Of a DNA stretch of 64,000 nucleotides, positions 44,817 to 56,419 are shown in pieces. The notes under the pieces were generated by a model. It was not told where the DNA came from. It made no database searches and saw only the letters and a list, made by a program, of their open reading frames with translations. Numbering within the stretch: the first letter of the stretch is position 1; each line of letters opens with the position of its first letter. Location: positions 310,001 through 374,000 of the forward strand of contig WFMF01000069.1 of assembly GCA_011033025.1 (NCBI GenBank). Direction: 5' to 3'. The stretch comes from Beroe forskalii. Taxonomy: Eukaryota > Ctenophora > Nuda > Beroida > Beroidae. The translations under genes and the position numbers were made by a program.

Positions 44817-44852
44817 TTATATTTCTATTTCTATTTCTATTTCTATTTCTTG
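44817..44852. repeat. (ATTTCT)n microsatellite
   Basis: About five copies of a 6-bp T-rich unit. Confidence 0.8.
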
Positions 44853-45032
44853 GATCTTGAATTTCTATAACATATAAGAAATAATACGATTTAGATGTTG
44901 GTAGATCAAGCATTTTCAGTTTCATTTTCAACAATTAGAATTGTTTAGATTTTCTCTTTTGAATTTAAAATGAGATCGGCCTGCGCGTAAACACAATAAC
45001 CGTGGTGTCTCGACCGGTTGATAATTAATTTA

Positions 45033-45073
45033 CAATTTAGAGGCCCGGTGTAATACACCGGGCCTCTAAATTG
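45033..45073. repeat. Perfect 19-bp palindrome with 3-nt loop
   Basis: CAATTTAGAGGCCCGGTGT, AAT, then the exact complement. A stable hairpin with no following T-run; no gene is associated. Confidence 0.85.
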
Positions 45074-45199
45074 TATTGCTATTAGTATTAAGTTGCGCCT
45101 GCATCTGCGGGTACTTTTTCGGCGCGTAAATGTGCTTTATTACCAATGCTTTAAATTTAATACCATGTTTTTTAATTGCATTTGTGCAGTCACGTATTG

Positions 45200-45755
45200 C
45201 TAAACACGTATATCCCTGTCTGCGTTGCGCAGCGCGCTTCCTCAGGGTAGCGCGGCGCGCGTACGCACACCTATGCGGGCTTAGGAAAGTCACGTGGTGA
45301 AAAAGTGGCCAAACGCACGGTAATCGGGTAATACATTTAAATGCGCCGAGTTAAGTATTACTTAACTCGTATGCCCTTGTTCGCGGCGCGCTTCCTCAGG
45401 GAAGCGCGCGGCGTAGGGAAACGCGTACAGTTACACACTCCTATATGCGGGCTGAAACCTATGCATGCGTTGCTAAACACGTATAACCCTGTGTGGCTCT
45501 CCCGTATGGCGCGTACACACACCTATGCGGGCTTAGGAAATGCATGCGCTAAGCATGTGCTATGCGGCATGCGGGCTTAGGATTCCTAAGCCCGCATTCA
45601 CTTAACCAGGTGGCCAGGTGCTTACATCGATCGGCGGCCGGCGCACGCACGTGCACGCCTTCCTAAGCCCGCATAGGTGTGCGTACGCGCGCTGCGCTAC
45701 CCTACGGGAAGCGCGCCGCGCAACGCAGACAGGGATATACGTGTTTAGCAAGTGC
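45200..45755. repeat. CpG-rich inverted repeat
   Basis: About 90 bp at 45200-45290 (ACGTATATCCCTGTCTGCGT ... CACACCTATGCGGGCTTAGG) reappears inverted at 45660-45750. Partial copies of CCTATGCGGGCTTAGGA lie in between. The arms are far richer in CG than the rest of the window. It looks like the ends of a small DNA element. Confidence 0.7.
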
Positions 45756-48700
45756 ACGCCGCGCCGCGCGCAAAAGGAAAAAAAGAGGGCTCTGGTTAGA
45801 GTTTAGGTCAAGACCTGGATTGATTTCTTATATCCATAGCACACAACTCTTTGCTTTATTGCTTTAACTAGCGTCCTAATCTGCGCGCGCGGCGCGCTGT
45901 CGTTCTTTATTTAGCCGTTATATGTTATAGGCCGCGGCCGCGCGCGCGTAAGCAACTGGTTTCCCATAACCGCGCCGCGCACTCTGTGCGCGTAACCAGG
46001 GCCCTGGTTAGGACAAGCAACTGGTTGTGTGAACACAACACTCGAAAATTTGGAGGGCACCCGCGGAAAACGCTGTGTGTGCGGTGGAGGGTGGGGTAAC
46101 ATCCAGAACATCCCACTATATTCGACCTAAATCTCATACCTAAAGCAGAATATTAGCTGAACTTTGTAAATGTCAAGCCCCAGAATCCTCCAACAGCTCC
46201 AACTTTGATGGTTAAGTTTCCATGACAGAAATGCCTTCATCAGGTAGCTGGGCAGATCCAAATAAAGCATGATGCCATTATGAGGAGCTGGAAATAATCT
46301 GGTGTAATCAAATCTAACACAGTGGCACATTGACTTGCAACCGTGTTGTGGGGTTAAATGCATTTGATGTTCATCCGACACCCCCGACCAAAAAAATTCG
46401 GTGTTTTAGTTTCACTGTTTCAGAAGTTTCAAGTTCGTCATATTCAAAGATTTTGAATGGATTGTATCTGACTCCAATATTAATTTTCCTTTGGAACAAT
46501 TACTGTGGCATTTGGAACTGCAACATGTGCTGCCTTTTCATGCACAGGGTTATTGTGCATGGCTCACTGTCTGTCATTAAAGGTCATAGACAATTATGCA
46601 ATGCATGTAGAAGCTGTGCATGTAGCAGTTAGACATACCACAGTTAGAGTTCTTATTCAGAATTCCCCCACCTGGTCTCTTGAGTCTTGATGAAGTATTC
46701 TCTTTGCAGTGATAACATTTATAAGCATTTTGATGGTTGACCAATGCTAATGGATTTAATACAATTATACTGCATTTTTGTCATATGTTTTGATTGAATT
46801 ATATCTAGGTTCTAGTAGACCTGGGTATGCAGCAACAATTGAATGAAATTGACCAACCCAATTTGTTGGCAAGTGACAACGGTTACTGATCACTGTACTG
46901 TCTCTGCTAAGAACTATGTGCTTTGTTAACCCTGCTCATTTCCTAGTCCCAGAAAGGATGATCTGTGAGGTGCAACAAGTCAGGTCAATCATGATGCTTT
47001 TACAAAAGTAAACCACCACCATCCTCATCCAAGAAATCATAAATTCCTCTGATGTACTACACCCCAAGTCTCCATGGACCAGTTTACTCAATATCAGGCT
47101 ATTAAAGTGCATTGCAGGCTATTAAAGATTGGTTAATCTAATGGTTCATGGTAGGTTAAATCAGACAGACATCTTACAATTGGGGTTGAGTCTTTGTATT
47201 TCAAGCCAGTTCATTGAAATGATCAATCACTTCAAACAAGCCAGTTTATTAAAACTTATTTAAACTTACAACACAACACATATTAAATTAACTAACTGAG
47301 ATGTTGTGTAACACTATGTGGAGATCCTGAAGAAGAAATATTTAATTTCGAAACTGTCAGTTGATTAGTGCTATACATAGTGTGTGGGTTTGATATCATT
47401 TTTGAGAATTGTGTTTCACTGCATCAACGATCAATCACTTCAAACAAGCCAGTTTATTGTAATAAATATCATACATTGACTCAATGTCATCAGGGTCATT
47501 AACATCAGGATGTCTAACATTATCACACTAAAATTATCACACAGTAACATATGTTAAGGGCCATTCAGTAAAGTAATGCTAGAATGAGTGAATATTTTAG
47601 CCTATCTTATTGAGCAGTGAGAATCTATCAACTTAAAATAGAAAAATAATGAAATGATGGACTTTTAAATTTTAGATTAAAGTGAGAACTTTTTATATTA
47701 GAAATTAATTTTGACAGAAAGTAATTTTGACATGTTTTAAGCATGTGAGATAGTTCACTTAGGTGAGTATGTATTTATTATGTGCTAAATTAGAATAATT
47801 TATTTATTTATATTCACACTAACTTAATGAAAAGACCTGACTATGATTCTGTAGTGAGTTCTAGCGTCAGTCTGCTGAGAGTCCTTTGGAAGCACGAGAT
47901 TGAAGAGGGATAGTCAGTACTTTGAGTGCAGTTCTTGGGGTTAAGTTAATGGTAGATCAAGCTCCTATGGATAAAGTAAATATACTAGATTCAGGGTGAA
48001 TGGAATTTTTGTTTTCAGAGTGGGTGGGAAGAAAACTGCTTCTTCCAGTTCTGGTGGAATATGTGCCATGTCTTCACATCAGTCATATTTAACCATATCT
48101 TTTGGCTTACTTGGCCAAAAAGTTAAGTTTATGGCCGTGACCCTTGATATTGGTTCCAATGCAGTTGAATCATAGGTAGTACAATGACTTGCAAAATTTG
48201 AAGAGTTCTTTAGGGGGTGTCACTGTCCCAATTGTCCCAAACTCTTGAAAATTGGATTGGGTCAGGAACAATTGGTACAAATGGGACAGAGTAAATGGGA
48301 CAAATGGTTTTAAAAAGTGATTTGGGACAGGGGCAAGTTAAACAAATGAGATTCAAAAAGTGAATTGGATAGGGAAATTTGGTGCAAGTGGGACAATTGG
48401 GACCAAAGTGGCAGAGACAAATTATGGGACTCATATGGTTGTGTTTGTGAGCAAAAAGTTCAGTTTAGCATTTTCACCTCACAACCTATGATATGATAAA
48501 GAACATAGCAGTTTTAATGCATAACCTGCTACAATGTTAGCATATAATAACTTCATGTGGGCCGAAACCCATCCCTTCTCTCTTGTCACCTGCTCATGAA
48601 AAACCTCATCGCAGTTGACAAGGGAGGACCTTGCATCTGCAGGGTAACTGCTGATGATTCGCAGTTTAGTCTCTTCCCTCTCCATTCCGATCTTTGGATT

Positions 48701-49241
48701 AGAAAATTGATATTCAGAATTTATTTATGTTTGTCATATACCCATTGTCATATACCCATACACCTTTATAGATAAGACTTTGGATTATTAATAGCAAAAG
48801 ATGCTTGTCTCAGCACATCCCAGTGCTTCATTATATAACCTGGAGAAACATGTTTCATGTTTTTTGCTGTCAAAATTTATAATTGAATCGAATCGAATTG
48901 AATTGCATTGCATTGCATTGCATTGCATTGAATTGAATTGAATTGAATTGAATTGAATTGAATTGAATTGAATGCAGTGACATAGCCGAAGTTGCTACAA
49001 TGCAACTGCCACGTTCTTTTTCCTAGCATTGGTTTTGAGATTAAGAATGCTTAACCACTACAAACAAACACAACCAAACATATGTATTGTAGGTAGTATG
49101 GATACAAATTTCAGGCAAAAGAGTCAAAATTAATTTGAATGAAAAAAGAAACTTGGTTAGATTTAAAAATTACTAAATTATTACTGATTTTTCCACTCAA
49201 TAAGCCGTCCAAAATTCTGGACTACTCTTTTGTTATGTACA
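45756..49241. other. No gene seen; minor repeats only
   Basis: A 34-bp direct repeat (TCAATCACTTCAAACAAGCC ...) occurs at about 47222 and 47429. A possible small inverted element with CCCAATTGTCCC motifs lies at 48225-48410. CpG-rich sequence continues to about 46000. Confidence 0.4.
48886..48974. repeat. (ATTGA/ATTGC)n microsatellite
   Basis: Pentanucleotide tract of about 17 units, with a central block of ATTGC units inside ATTGA units. Confidence 0.9.
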
Positions 49242-51428
49242 ATGTCTAGGATGGGTAAGAAAGGTAAGAAGGGCAAGAAGGGCAGTGGAGGAGGGGATGA
49301 TGATGAGAATCCCTCTGTTGGTGATGTTGTGATGAAATCATCAGAACCACTGTCTGTTGCAGAGTCTATATTGTCATTTCAGTAAGTCAAACATGGAAAT
49401 CAGTGGGTTTTTTTTATACTTTTTTTTATAGATTTTTCTCAGTATTACCTACTCTGCCTAATCATTTACCAAGATTTTTTCCTATTCATCACAGATTTCA
49501 CATCCTTATCTTTGTTCCTCACCATAATATAAGAAAGTTTTGTAGTTCCTGAATATAGATGTTTTATCAATCTCCAAATTGTCAGTAGTTAGAATAGTAA
49601 CCAATATTCGCTAACACTAGCACAGTGTGTAGTTGGATTTCATGATTGAGATTCCTGAATTTCAATACATAATCAATCACATAGAAAAATCTTTATCATG
49701 TTTGATACCTAATTTAAATGAGATTGTATAACATTCATTCTAATGCTCTACTGTAAATGGCTAAAGCAGTATATACTATATTATATCTCAGGATTGAGGT
49801 GAAAACCAAGACAATCCAAGCTTTCAAAGAAGAAATTATCCAACTCAAAGTCGAAAATGAAACCTGTAAAGAGACTGTAAGTTTGGTATACAATTAGAAG
49901 GCACTGTATTTTGTAGGTAACTCAGAAAATGTAAATAACAGATTACAGAATTATGCGTTTAGTTCAGATTTTTTTTGACAAAATGGATTAAGATAAGTCT
50001 TTACAGAATAAAACTTTTGTTTAATTCTGAAAACTTTTGTTTTATTCTGAAAAACTTCTGGGGAACAAAATAGGCAAGGACCAAGCATAAAGCAACACAG
50101 TTGTCAGTTGCTGACTTTACTCACTTTATTCTCTTATTGCAATGTGGGAATGTGTATGCCTTTAACAGTGGATTGTCTCATTAATAATTTGTAGTAGGTA
50201 CACCTACCTATTACTATCATTGACACTACCTCACCTCGCCATGTGACACCCTTATATATGTTGGCCCTGTTAACACTTAAACAGTCTTCATGATTGACTA
50301 CCTATTGACTAAGTGTTCCCTCAGCCATAGCTGCCAATTTGCCCTTTCAGCCATAGCTGCCAATTTGCCCTTCTTAGCCCTCATTTTTGCCCTGCTCTGC
50401 AGAGCATGCCCTGCTTTCGCAGGGCAATTCCAGAGAGGTAACTACCTTACAAGACAAAATAACATGGGACAATAATTCCGGGGATCGAAATTTTGGGGGT
50501 TCGAAAATATGGGGATTTTTTTCAAAAATCCCCAAATTTCGTACCCCAAATAAAATCAGGTGATTTTCGCCTTTTTTCAAATTCGAAAAAAATAAGGTAA
50601 CTTTTGGGAATAAATCAGAACTTCAGAATGGCCAATATTACTGAGGTGATCGAAGTAGTACAATTTCCAGTACAAGATCCCTTTTATCGAGTCGAGTGTA
50701 GGAGATTTTATTAGGAATTACTGCATTTAAGATATTTTTAACTCTTCTGCACTGATATACTTATTGAAATTTGTCTGGGAATTCCATATTTTATGCACTG
50801 TTAGTCAAATCACAAACCCGCAATTAACTAATTTGGGGGAAATAATTTTGGGGATCGAAATTTTGGGGGAACGAAAATATGGGGATTTTTTCGTAAAATC
50901 CCCAAATTTCGTACCTTTTAAATATGTCTCGTAAGGTAAATTGAATGATTTTGCCAAAATTGGTTTCAAGAGGAAAAAAACAAATTAGATTGACTGATTG
51001 AAAAAGGTACCTATATCACACCCGCAAAATTGAGGTTTTTCAAAAAGGTTCCTATACGGCGCTCGAGTAAATTAAGACTTTTGATTATGGAAAAGAACTT
51101 ATGTCATTTAAAATTACAAAAAGATACCCATATTTGCCCTTCTTTTGGCCTCGAAATCATGCTCTACATCGGGTTTTCTAAGATTTGGCAGCTATGCCCT
51201 CAGCCCAACCAAGATGCTCCATTATTGCCTGATAACTTATTCTTACTTGACCTTTTCAGACACTCAAACTCCAATCAGAACAACTCTCATATGTTAAGCA
51301 GTCGATGAAGTCGGCTAAGGACTTCGATGTTGACTACCAGAACACTCTCACCGAGTTGCAGAACAAGTTGGAAGAAGCACTCAGAGAGAAGCAGAGCACA
51401 GCTGTTTCCTTACAGAAGGAGGAAGATG
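49242..51428 (+). CDS. CCDC83-like coiled-coil protein, first three exons
   Basis: Exon 1 (49242-49381): MSRMGKKGKKGKKGSGGG, then an acidic stretch and SVAESILSF, donor CA|GTAAGT. Exon 2 (49792-49876): IEVKTKTIQAFKEEIIQL ... CKET, donor GTAAGT. Exon 3 (51260-51428): TLKLQSEQLSYVKQSMKS ... LQNKLEEALREKQ, donor GATG|GTAAGA. The phases match (2, 0, 1). Exons 2-3 are heptad-rich coiled coil. The basic head followed by a 'SEALLDYQCQIKE...'-like block resembles animal CCDC83, a poorly characterised coiled-coil protein; the identification rests on memory of the pattern. The remaining exons are not visible downstream, where an assembly gap and LINEs follow. Confidence 0.6.
50442..50600. mobile_element. 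Copy of the small TIR element, in CCDC83-like intron 2
   Basis: TA then CCTTACAAGACAAAAT at the left. The interior has GGGGATCGAAATTTTGGGGG and AAATCCCCAAATTTCG. A likely right end is ATAAGGTA near 50598. Same family as 28352-28508. Confidence 0.6.
50830..50938. mobile_element. Second copy of the small TIR element in the same intron
   Basis: The interior is nearly identical to the copy at 50442, and the right end inverted reads CCTTACGAGACATATTTA next to TA. The left terminus is missing or diverged. Confidence 0.6.
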
Positions 51429-52254
51429 GTAAGAACTAGTGTAAGGTTCCTTCTCCTCTATTCTTTTTCTTTCACGATTGTCATTCTTAATATGATACCA
51501 TATTCTTAATCTTAGTAAATCGTGACACATCAGGTATTTAACTCTATAGTTGAAAATTTCACGTCAAACTTAGACGTATGTTCATGTTATTGTACTTATC
51601 ATTTTCCTCATGCCTGATGCTTAGTAATTCATCACTGTAGCACCGTGTAGCATAGCTTGGAATGTACTCGACACAATAATACACCTACACGAGTTAATTC
51701 ATTTACTGAACTACCGTTAATGCGCGATTGTTTCATTACTTCAATATTAATCAGTTCTTATTAAACTCTGGTGTCCATTCGATGAAACGCACATTACATG
51801 TAGCAGCCTTCTTGAATAGTCACTTGTCACTTCGATATTACTCAAGAACTCTTACGTTGTGAAACCTGCTCATGAACTGGGCTGCACTGGGTTGAGTGGA
51901 CCTGTTCAAGTAGCCTCTTATTCGTGAAATGTCTGCTTCGAGTATCGGGGAAAGCCTCACTCAGGAAGGCGGTAAACGTGTCAAGCTTACCTGGCAGTCC
52001 ACGGGTCCACCTTTTCCCATCCTTCTACCACTGATATGCACGGATTCATTTCATAGGGTTTGGCTCGTTGGTGATGGTAGATTATTCGTTGGTGATGTGA
52101 TAAAGTCAGCTATATCATAACATCATTCGCAGCTGCCGGTTATGAGCTTTTGAAGTTTGATTTCATTTGCCTATTGGACGTTACTACGTAACTGTTATCG
52201 AATATGGGTTAGTGTTGAGAAACAATGGTGCCATACTTCATAGTAATCTGTAAT
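51429..52254. other. No exon confidently seen before the assembly gap
   Basis: A plus frame at 51929-52117 (begins MSASSIGESLTQEGG) has no recognised match and no clear splice edges. Confidence 0.35.
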
Positions 52255-52354
52255 NNNNNNNNNNNNNNNNNNNNNNNNNNNNNNNNNNNNNNNNNNNNNN
52301 NNNNNNNNNNNNNNNNNNNNNNNNNNNNNNNNNNNNNNNNNNNNNNNNNNNNNN
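52255..52354. other. Assembly gap (100 N)
   Basis: Exactly 100 N, the usual placeholder for a gap of unknown size. It may hide the 5' part of the adjacent LINE and possibly host exons. Confidence 0.99.
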
Positions 52355-52369
52355 GGATTGCCTGCTGTC

Positions 52370-54815
52370 CTACTGAAGAAGTGCATCCAGTCTCAGCATC
52401 CCGATTCATCTACTTTGGTCTGAGTCCATGTCATCAGGCGTTGTGCCCAGTTTTTTTTACAAGAAAGGGCTTGTCACGCCACTTTTCAAGAACGGCAGCA
52501 GGTGTGAAGCGGTTAACTACAGACCTGTTACCCTGACTTCTCATGTCGTCAAAGTTTATGAAAGGGTGATCAGAAAACATATGGTGGAACATCTCGAAAC
52601 CAACAATCTTCTGACTGAAAAACAGCACGGTTTCAGATCTAACAGAAGCTGTCTGACACAAATGCTAGATCACTTTGACGATATATTTGAAGGGTTCACT
52701 CGTGGTGAAGACACGGACTCCATCTATCTAGACTACGCTAAGGCATTCGATAAAGTCGACTTAAATCTCCTTATCAAGAAACTGAAGAGGTACGGGTTCC
52801 ATCCAAAGCTCATCGATTGGATCCAGTCCTTCCTACATGATCGTGAGCAAGTTGTAGTTCTTGATGGCGTGCACTCTGATAGTGCCTTAGTTCTCAGCGG
52901 TGTACCTCAAGGAAGTGTTCTAGGACCGCTGCTATTCATCCTCTTCATCAACGATTTGGAACAGGTGGTGCTTTCATCGAATGTGAGTTTCTTTGCAGAT
53001 GACACGAGTCTCCAATCAGATTGGTTGTTATGATGACTGTAGGCTACTGCAAGATGATTTGTTCAGAATTCTTGACTGGTCACGTGCCAATAACATGAAA
53101 CTTCATGAACAAAGTTCGAGCTACTAAATCACCTCCATAACAATAAAAGTTCTTCCCTGGAGCTTCCTTTCTTTGCCGAAGCGTTGCACTACAAGGTATC
53201 CAATGAGGAAGTGCTTTATCCTGTCGAGAATGTCCGTGACCTCGGTGTACAGGTAGCAAGCGGGGGGGGTTCAGCAGTAAGTGGGAGGACGGCATCACCC
53301 TATCTGGTCGAGAATGCCAACCACCCACCCACCCACCAGATAGCGGCATGCCTGTAACTGGTCAAGCTGAACTGAAAATTAGACCCACCCCTACAAGCTA
53401 CAGAAATTGTTTCAGGGACCACAAATTGGTTGCAAAAAGCGACCCTTTGTTTCATATAATCTTAGTTTCTCACTCTTATCAAAATATATATAAAGTCACT
53501 TACTCTTTACGAAGTGATTCCTTTCTAGGGACACAATCAATTTAATACCCAAAATTGCTACAGATTTTAAAAACACAAGAGAATTTTACCATACAACTGC
53601 CTAGATATCTAGATACCTAGAACTATCTAGACTGCACTGGGTGCAATGGGTAGGTATTGATGTGACCCCTGTATTTTTTACGAACTCAAAACTTTTTTAC
53701 TAACTAGGTACTAATCAACTTGAAACTTTGAAGTCTTATCTCCATAGTAACATTTATGTCACGTGAATTCTTCAAACAATTGTGCCAAATCATTGGCATA
53801 TATCATCGATATTAGAAATCAGCTGGTTACGTCATCTTTTGTAGCATGTAATAGTCCATGATGACGTCACACCAATTTAAGGTTAAGATTCCTGATTCAT
53901 AATTAAATTTACTTAAGAGCGCTAGGAGCAGCCGAGAAATCCAGTTTCAGTATCCAAAATTTGTGAAAATGGGCATTTTTGACAAATTTTTTCACAAATT
54001 TCGTAACAAATTTAGTGGATTTACTGCATTTTACCCTAAAATTTATACCATTTATCGTCTGCCGCTATCTGGTCGCTAGTTCGAAGTACCCACCCACCCC
54101 CCATGCCCTTAAGTGTGATGCCGTCCATACCACTTACCGCTGAACCCCCCCCGTAGCAAGTGATCTTAGCTGGTCTAGACACATAGCGAGTATGGTAACC
54201 AAAGCGAGGAGTACGCTATCTTGGGTGTTTAGTGTCTTTAAAACTCGCGACAGCTTTGTGATGACCACTATGTACAAGTCACTGGTGAGAAGTACACTCG
54301 AATACTGCTGTCCATTGTGGAACCCAAGCAAGGTGTGTGATATCCAGCTGATTGAAGGAATCCAAAGGACCTTCACTAGTCGGGTATATGGCCTACGTCA
54401 TCTGAACTACTGGGAGAGACTGAAGAAGCTTAACTTGATGTCACTGCAACGCAGACGGGAAAGGTACATCATTCTAATGATGTGGAAGATTTTCCATAAA
54501 GTTGTCCCTAACTGCTGCAACATCAAGTTCAACATGACACCTAGGTATGGTGCAGTGGCAGTTATTCCTCCCTTGTCTAGGTCAAGCTCATTGTCCAATC
54601 AGACTCTCTATGACAGATCCTTTGCAGTCTTAGGTCCAAAACTGTGGAACAAAGTACCGAGCACTATTAAAGCAGTCGATAATTTTGACACGTTTAAATC
54701 TTACTTATCGAACTACATTGCTTTGATACCGGACACCCATCCGGTCGCCGGGTACTGCTGCAACTGGTCTAACTCTCTGGTAGACTACTCACCAGCGCGG
54801 TGGTCGGAACTCTGA
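52370..54815 (+). pseudogene. CR1/jockey-type LINE reverse transcriptase, broken
   Basis: From 52428 the frame shows CEAVNYRPVTLTSHVVKVYE, EKQHGFRSNRSCLTQML, LDYAKAFDKVD, LSGVPQGSVLGPLLFILFIN and the catalytic FADDTSL near 52995, then a frameshift. The last part (from 54192) has YKSLVRSTLEYCCPLWNP, GIQRTFTSRV and FAVLGPKLWNKVPSTI, ending RWSEL. There is no RNase H domain. These features fit the CR1/jockey side of the LINE tree. The gene is interrupted by a TIR element at 53262-54152; removing it and one target copy rejoins VRDLGVQVAS to DLSWSRHIASM in frame. The 5' part is lost in or before the gap. Confidence 0.78.
53253..54160. mobile_element. TIR element with 8-bp duplication inside the LINE
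   Basis: Flanked by GTAGCAAG at 53253-53260 and 54153-54160. The inverted ends start with eight G then TTCAGC(A/G)GTAAGTGG and share GGACGGCATCAC, about 37 bp in all. The 891-bp body has no transposase, but CTATCTGGT motifs repeat internally. Terminal GG and an 8-bp duplication would fit a non-autonomous Merlin element; hAT, P or MULE relatives are not excluded. Confidence 0.75.
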
Positions 54816-54889
54816 TGACCCTACGACTCAACGAAAACTCAACCAAGTACCAAGTAGTAAGTAACACTTTCTTAAACATCTCTAGCATC

Positions 54890-56137
54890 AATTTCAGTAC
54901 CTATGACTCACATTCAACCGTCAAAAGTACATAGAATTACGGGTTATACGCGTATGTAAATAGGTGGCTTTGGCGGCTATCTGGTGGCATCAGGGTGGCA
55001 ATTCAGCACCAAAAACTTATGATTACTATCGATTCAATCCCCCTAAAACACATTTAGATCATAAATATGTCAATCCAAACCAAACTCTGGCCTCAGACAT
55101 ATGCCGACAAATTTTTACACTTTTGTTCCAAATATGCTTAAACATTTGTTCCACTTTTTTGGAAACTCGGCTACGCCTCTCAAATCAAGTATAAAGGTTA
55201 TGTACCATCTATTAATCGTTAGAAACACTTTCTTAAACATCTCTAGCATCAATTTGAGTACCTATGACCCACCTTCAACTGTCAAAAGTACATAGAATTG
55301 CGAGTTATACGCGTTTGAAAATAGGTGGCTTTGGCGGCTATCTGGTGGCACCAGGGTGGCAATTCAGCACTAAAAACTTATCAATACTATCGATTCAATC
55401 CCCCTACAACACATTTAGATCATCAAAAATTCGATCCAAACCAAACTCTGGCCTCAGACATATGCCGACAAATTTTTACACTTTTGTTCCAAATATGCTT
55501 AAACATTTGTTCCACTTTTTTAGAAACTCGGCTACGCCTCTCAAATCAAGTATAAAGGTTATGTACCATCTATTAATCGTAAGAAACATTTTCTTAAACA
55601 TCTCTAGCATCAATTTGAGTACCTATGACCCACCTTCAACCGTCAAAAGCACATAGAATTACGAGTTATACGCGTAAGAAAATAGGTGGCTTTGGCGGCT
55701 ATCTGGTGGCATCAGGGTGGCACCAGCACCAAAAACTTATCAATACTATCGATTCAATCCTCTACAACACATTTAGATCATCAAAAAGTCAATCCAAACC
55801 AAACTCTGGCCTCAGACATATGCCGACAAATTTTTACACTTTTGTTCCAACTTTCCAAATATGCTTAAACATTTGTTCAACTTTTTTGGAAACTCGGCTA
55901 CGCCTCTCAAATCAAGTATAAAGGTTATGTACCATCTATTAATCGTTAGAAACACTTCCTTAAACATCTCTAGCATCAATTTGAGTACCTATGACCCACC
56001 TTCAACCGTCAAAAGTACATAGAATTACGAGTTATACGCGTAAGAAAATAGGTGGCTTTGGCGGCCATCTGGTGGCAGCAGGGTGGCCATTCAACACCAA
56101 AAACTTATCAATACTATCGATTCAATCCCCCTACAAC
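54890..56137. repeat. 361-bp tandem repeat, left part
   Basis: Units repeat at about 54964, 55325, 55686 and 56052 (GTGGCTTTGGCGGCTATCTG as marker), giving periods of 361, 361 and 366 bp. Units are over 90% alike by eye. The short repeated frames are by-products. LINE copy D interrupts the array. Confidence 0.92.
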
Positions 56138-56419
56138 TACTACTACTAGAAGGGGGATGGGCCAGCGAGGGCCCAGGCGGCGCCCAGGAGAGGAAGCAAC
56201 TGGCCGAGACAAGCGCTTCCGAGCTCCCATGCGCCCGGATGGGACGGGAGTCCCGTTCTCCTTCGTTGCCATCCTGTCGGAACAGGGACGGCGTTCTGAC
56301 CCAGCGGCGGGGTCGAGCCCTCCTTCTGTGGTTGGAGCGAGGGCTACCTCCGCGACATCCTGGAGACGGCTTGAGTGTATCCCTTCAGACTGAAGTTGGC
56401 TCAGTCCGGTGAGGGACAG

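Noticed and set aside
45341-45867. Short frames in the CpG-rich region
   Set aside because: Low-information arginine/alanine-rich products of an inverted repeat.
47325-47400. Hammerhead-ribozyme-like string (CTGAAGA ... TTTCGAAAC) with CACTATGT / ACATAGTG outer pairing
   Set aside because: The conserved CTGATGA core is altered, and no good stem III or cleavage triplet could be drawn.
54964-55656. Repeated frames MALAAIWWHQGG and MPTNFYTFVPNMLKH
   Set aside because: Recur once per 361-bp satellite unit with indels; no sign of coding constraint.
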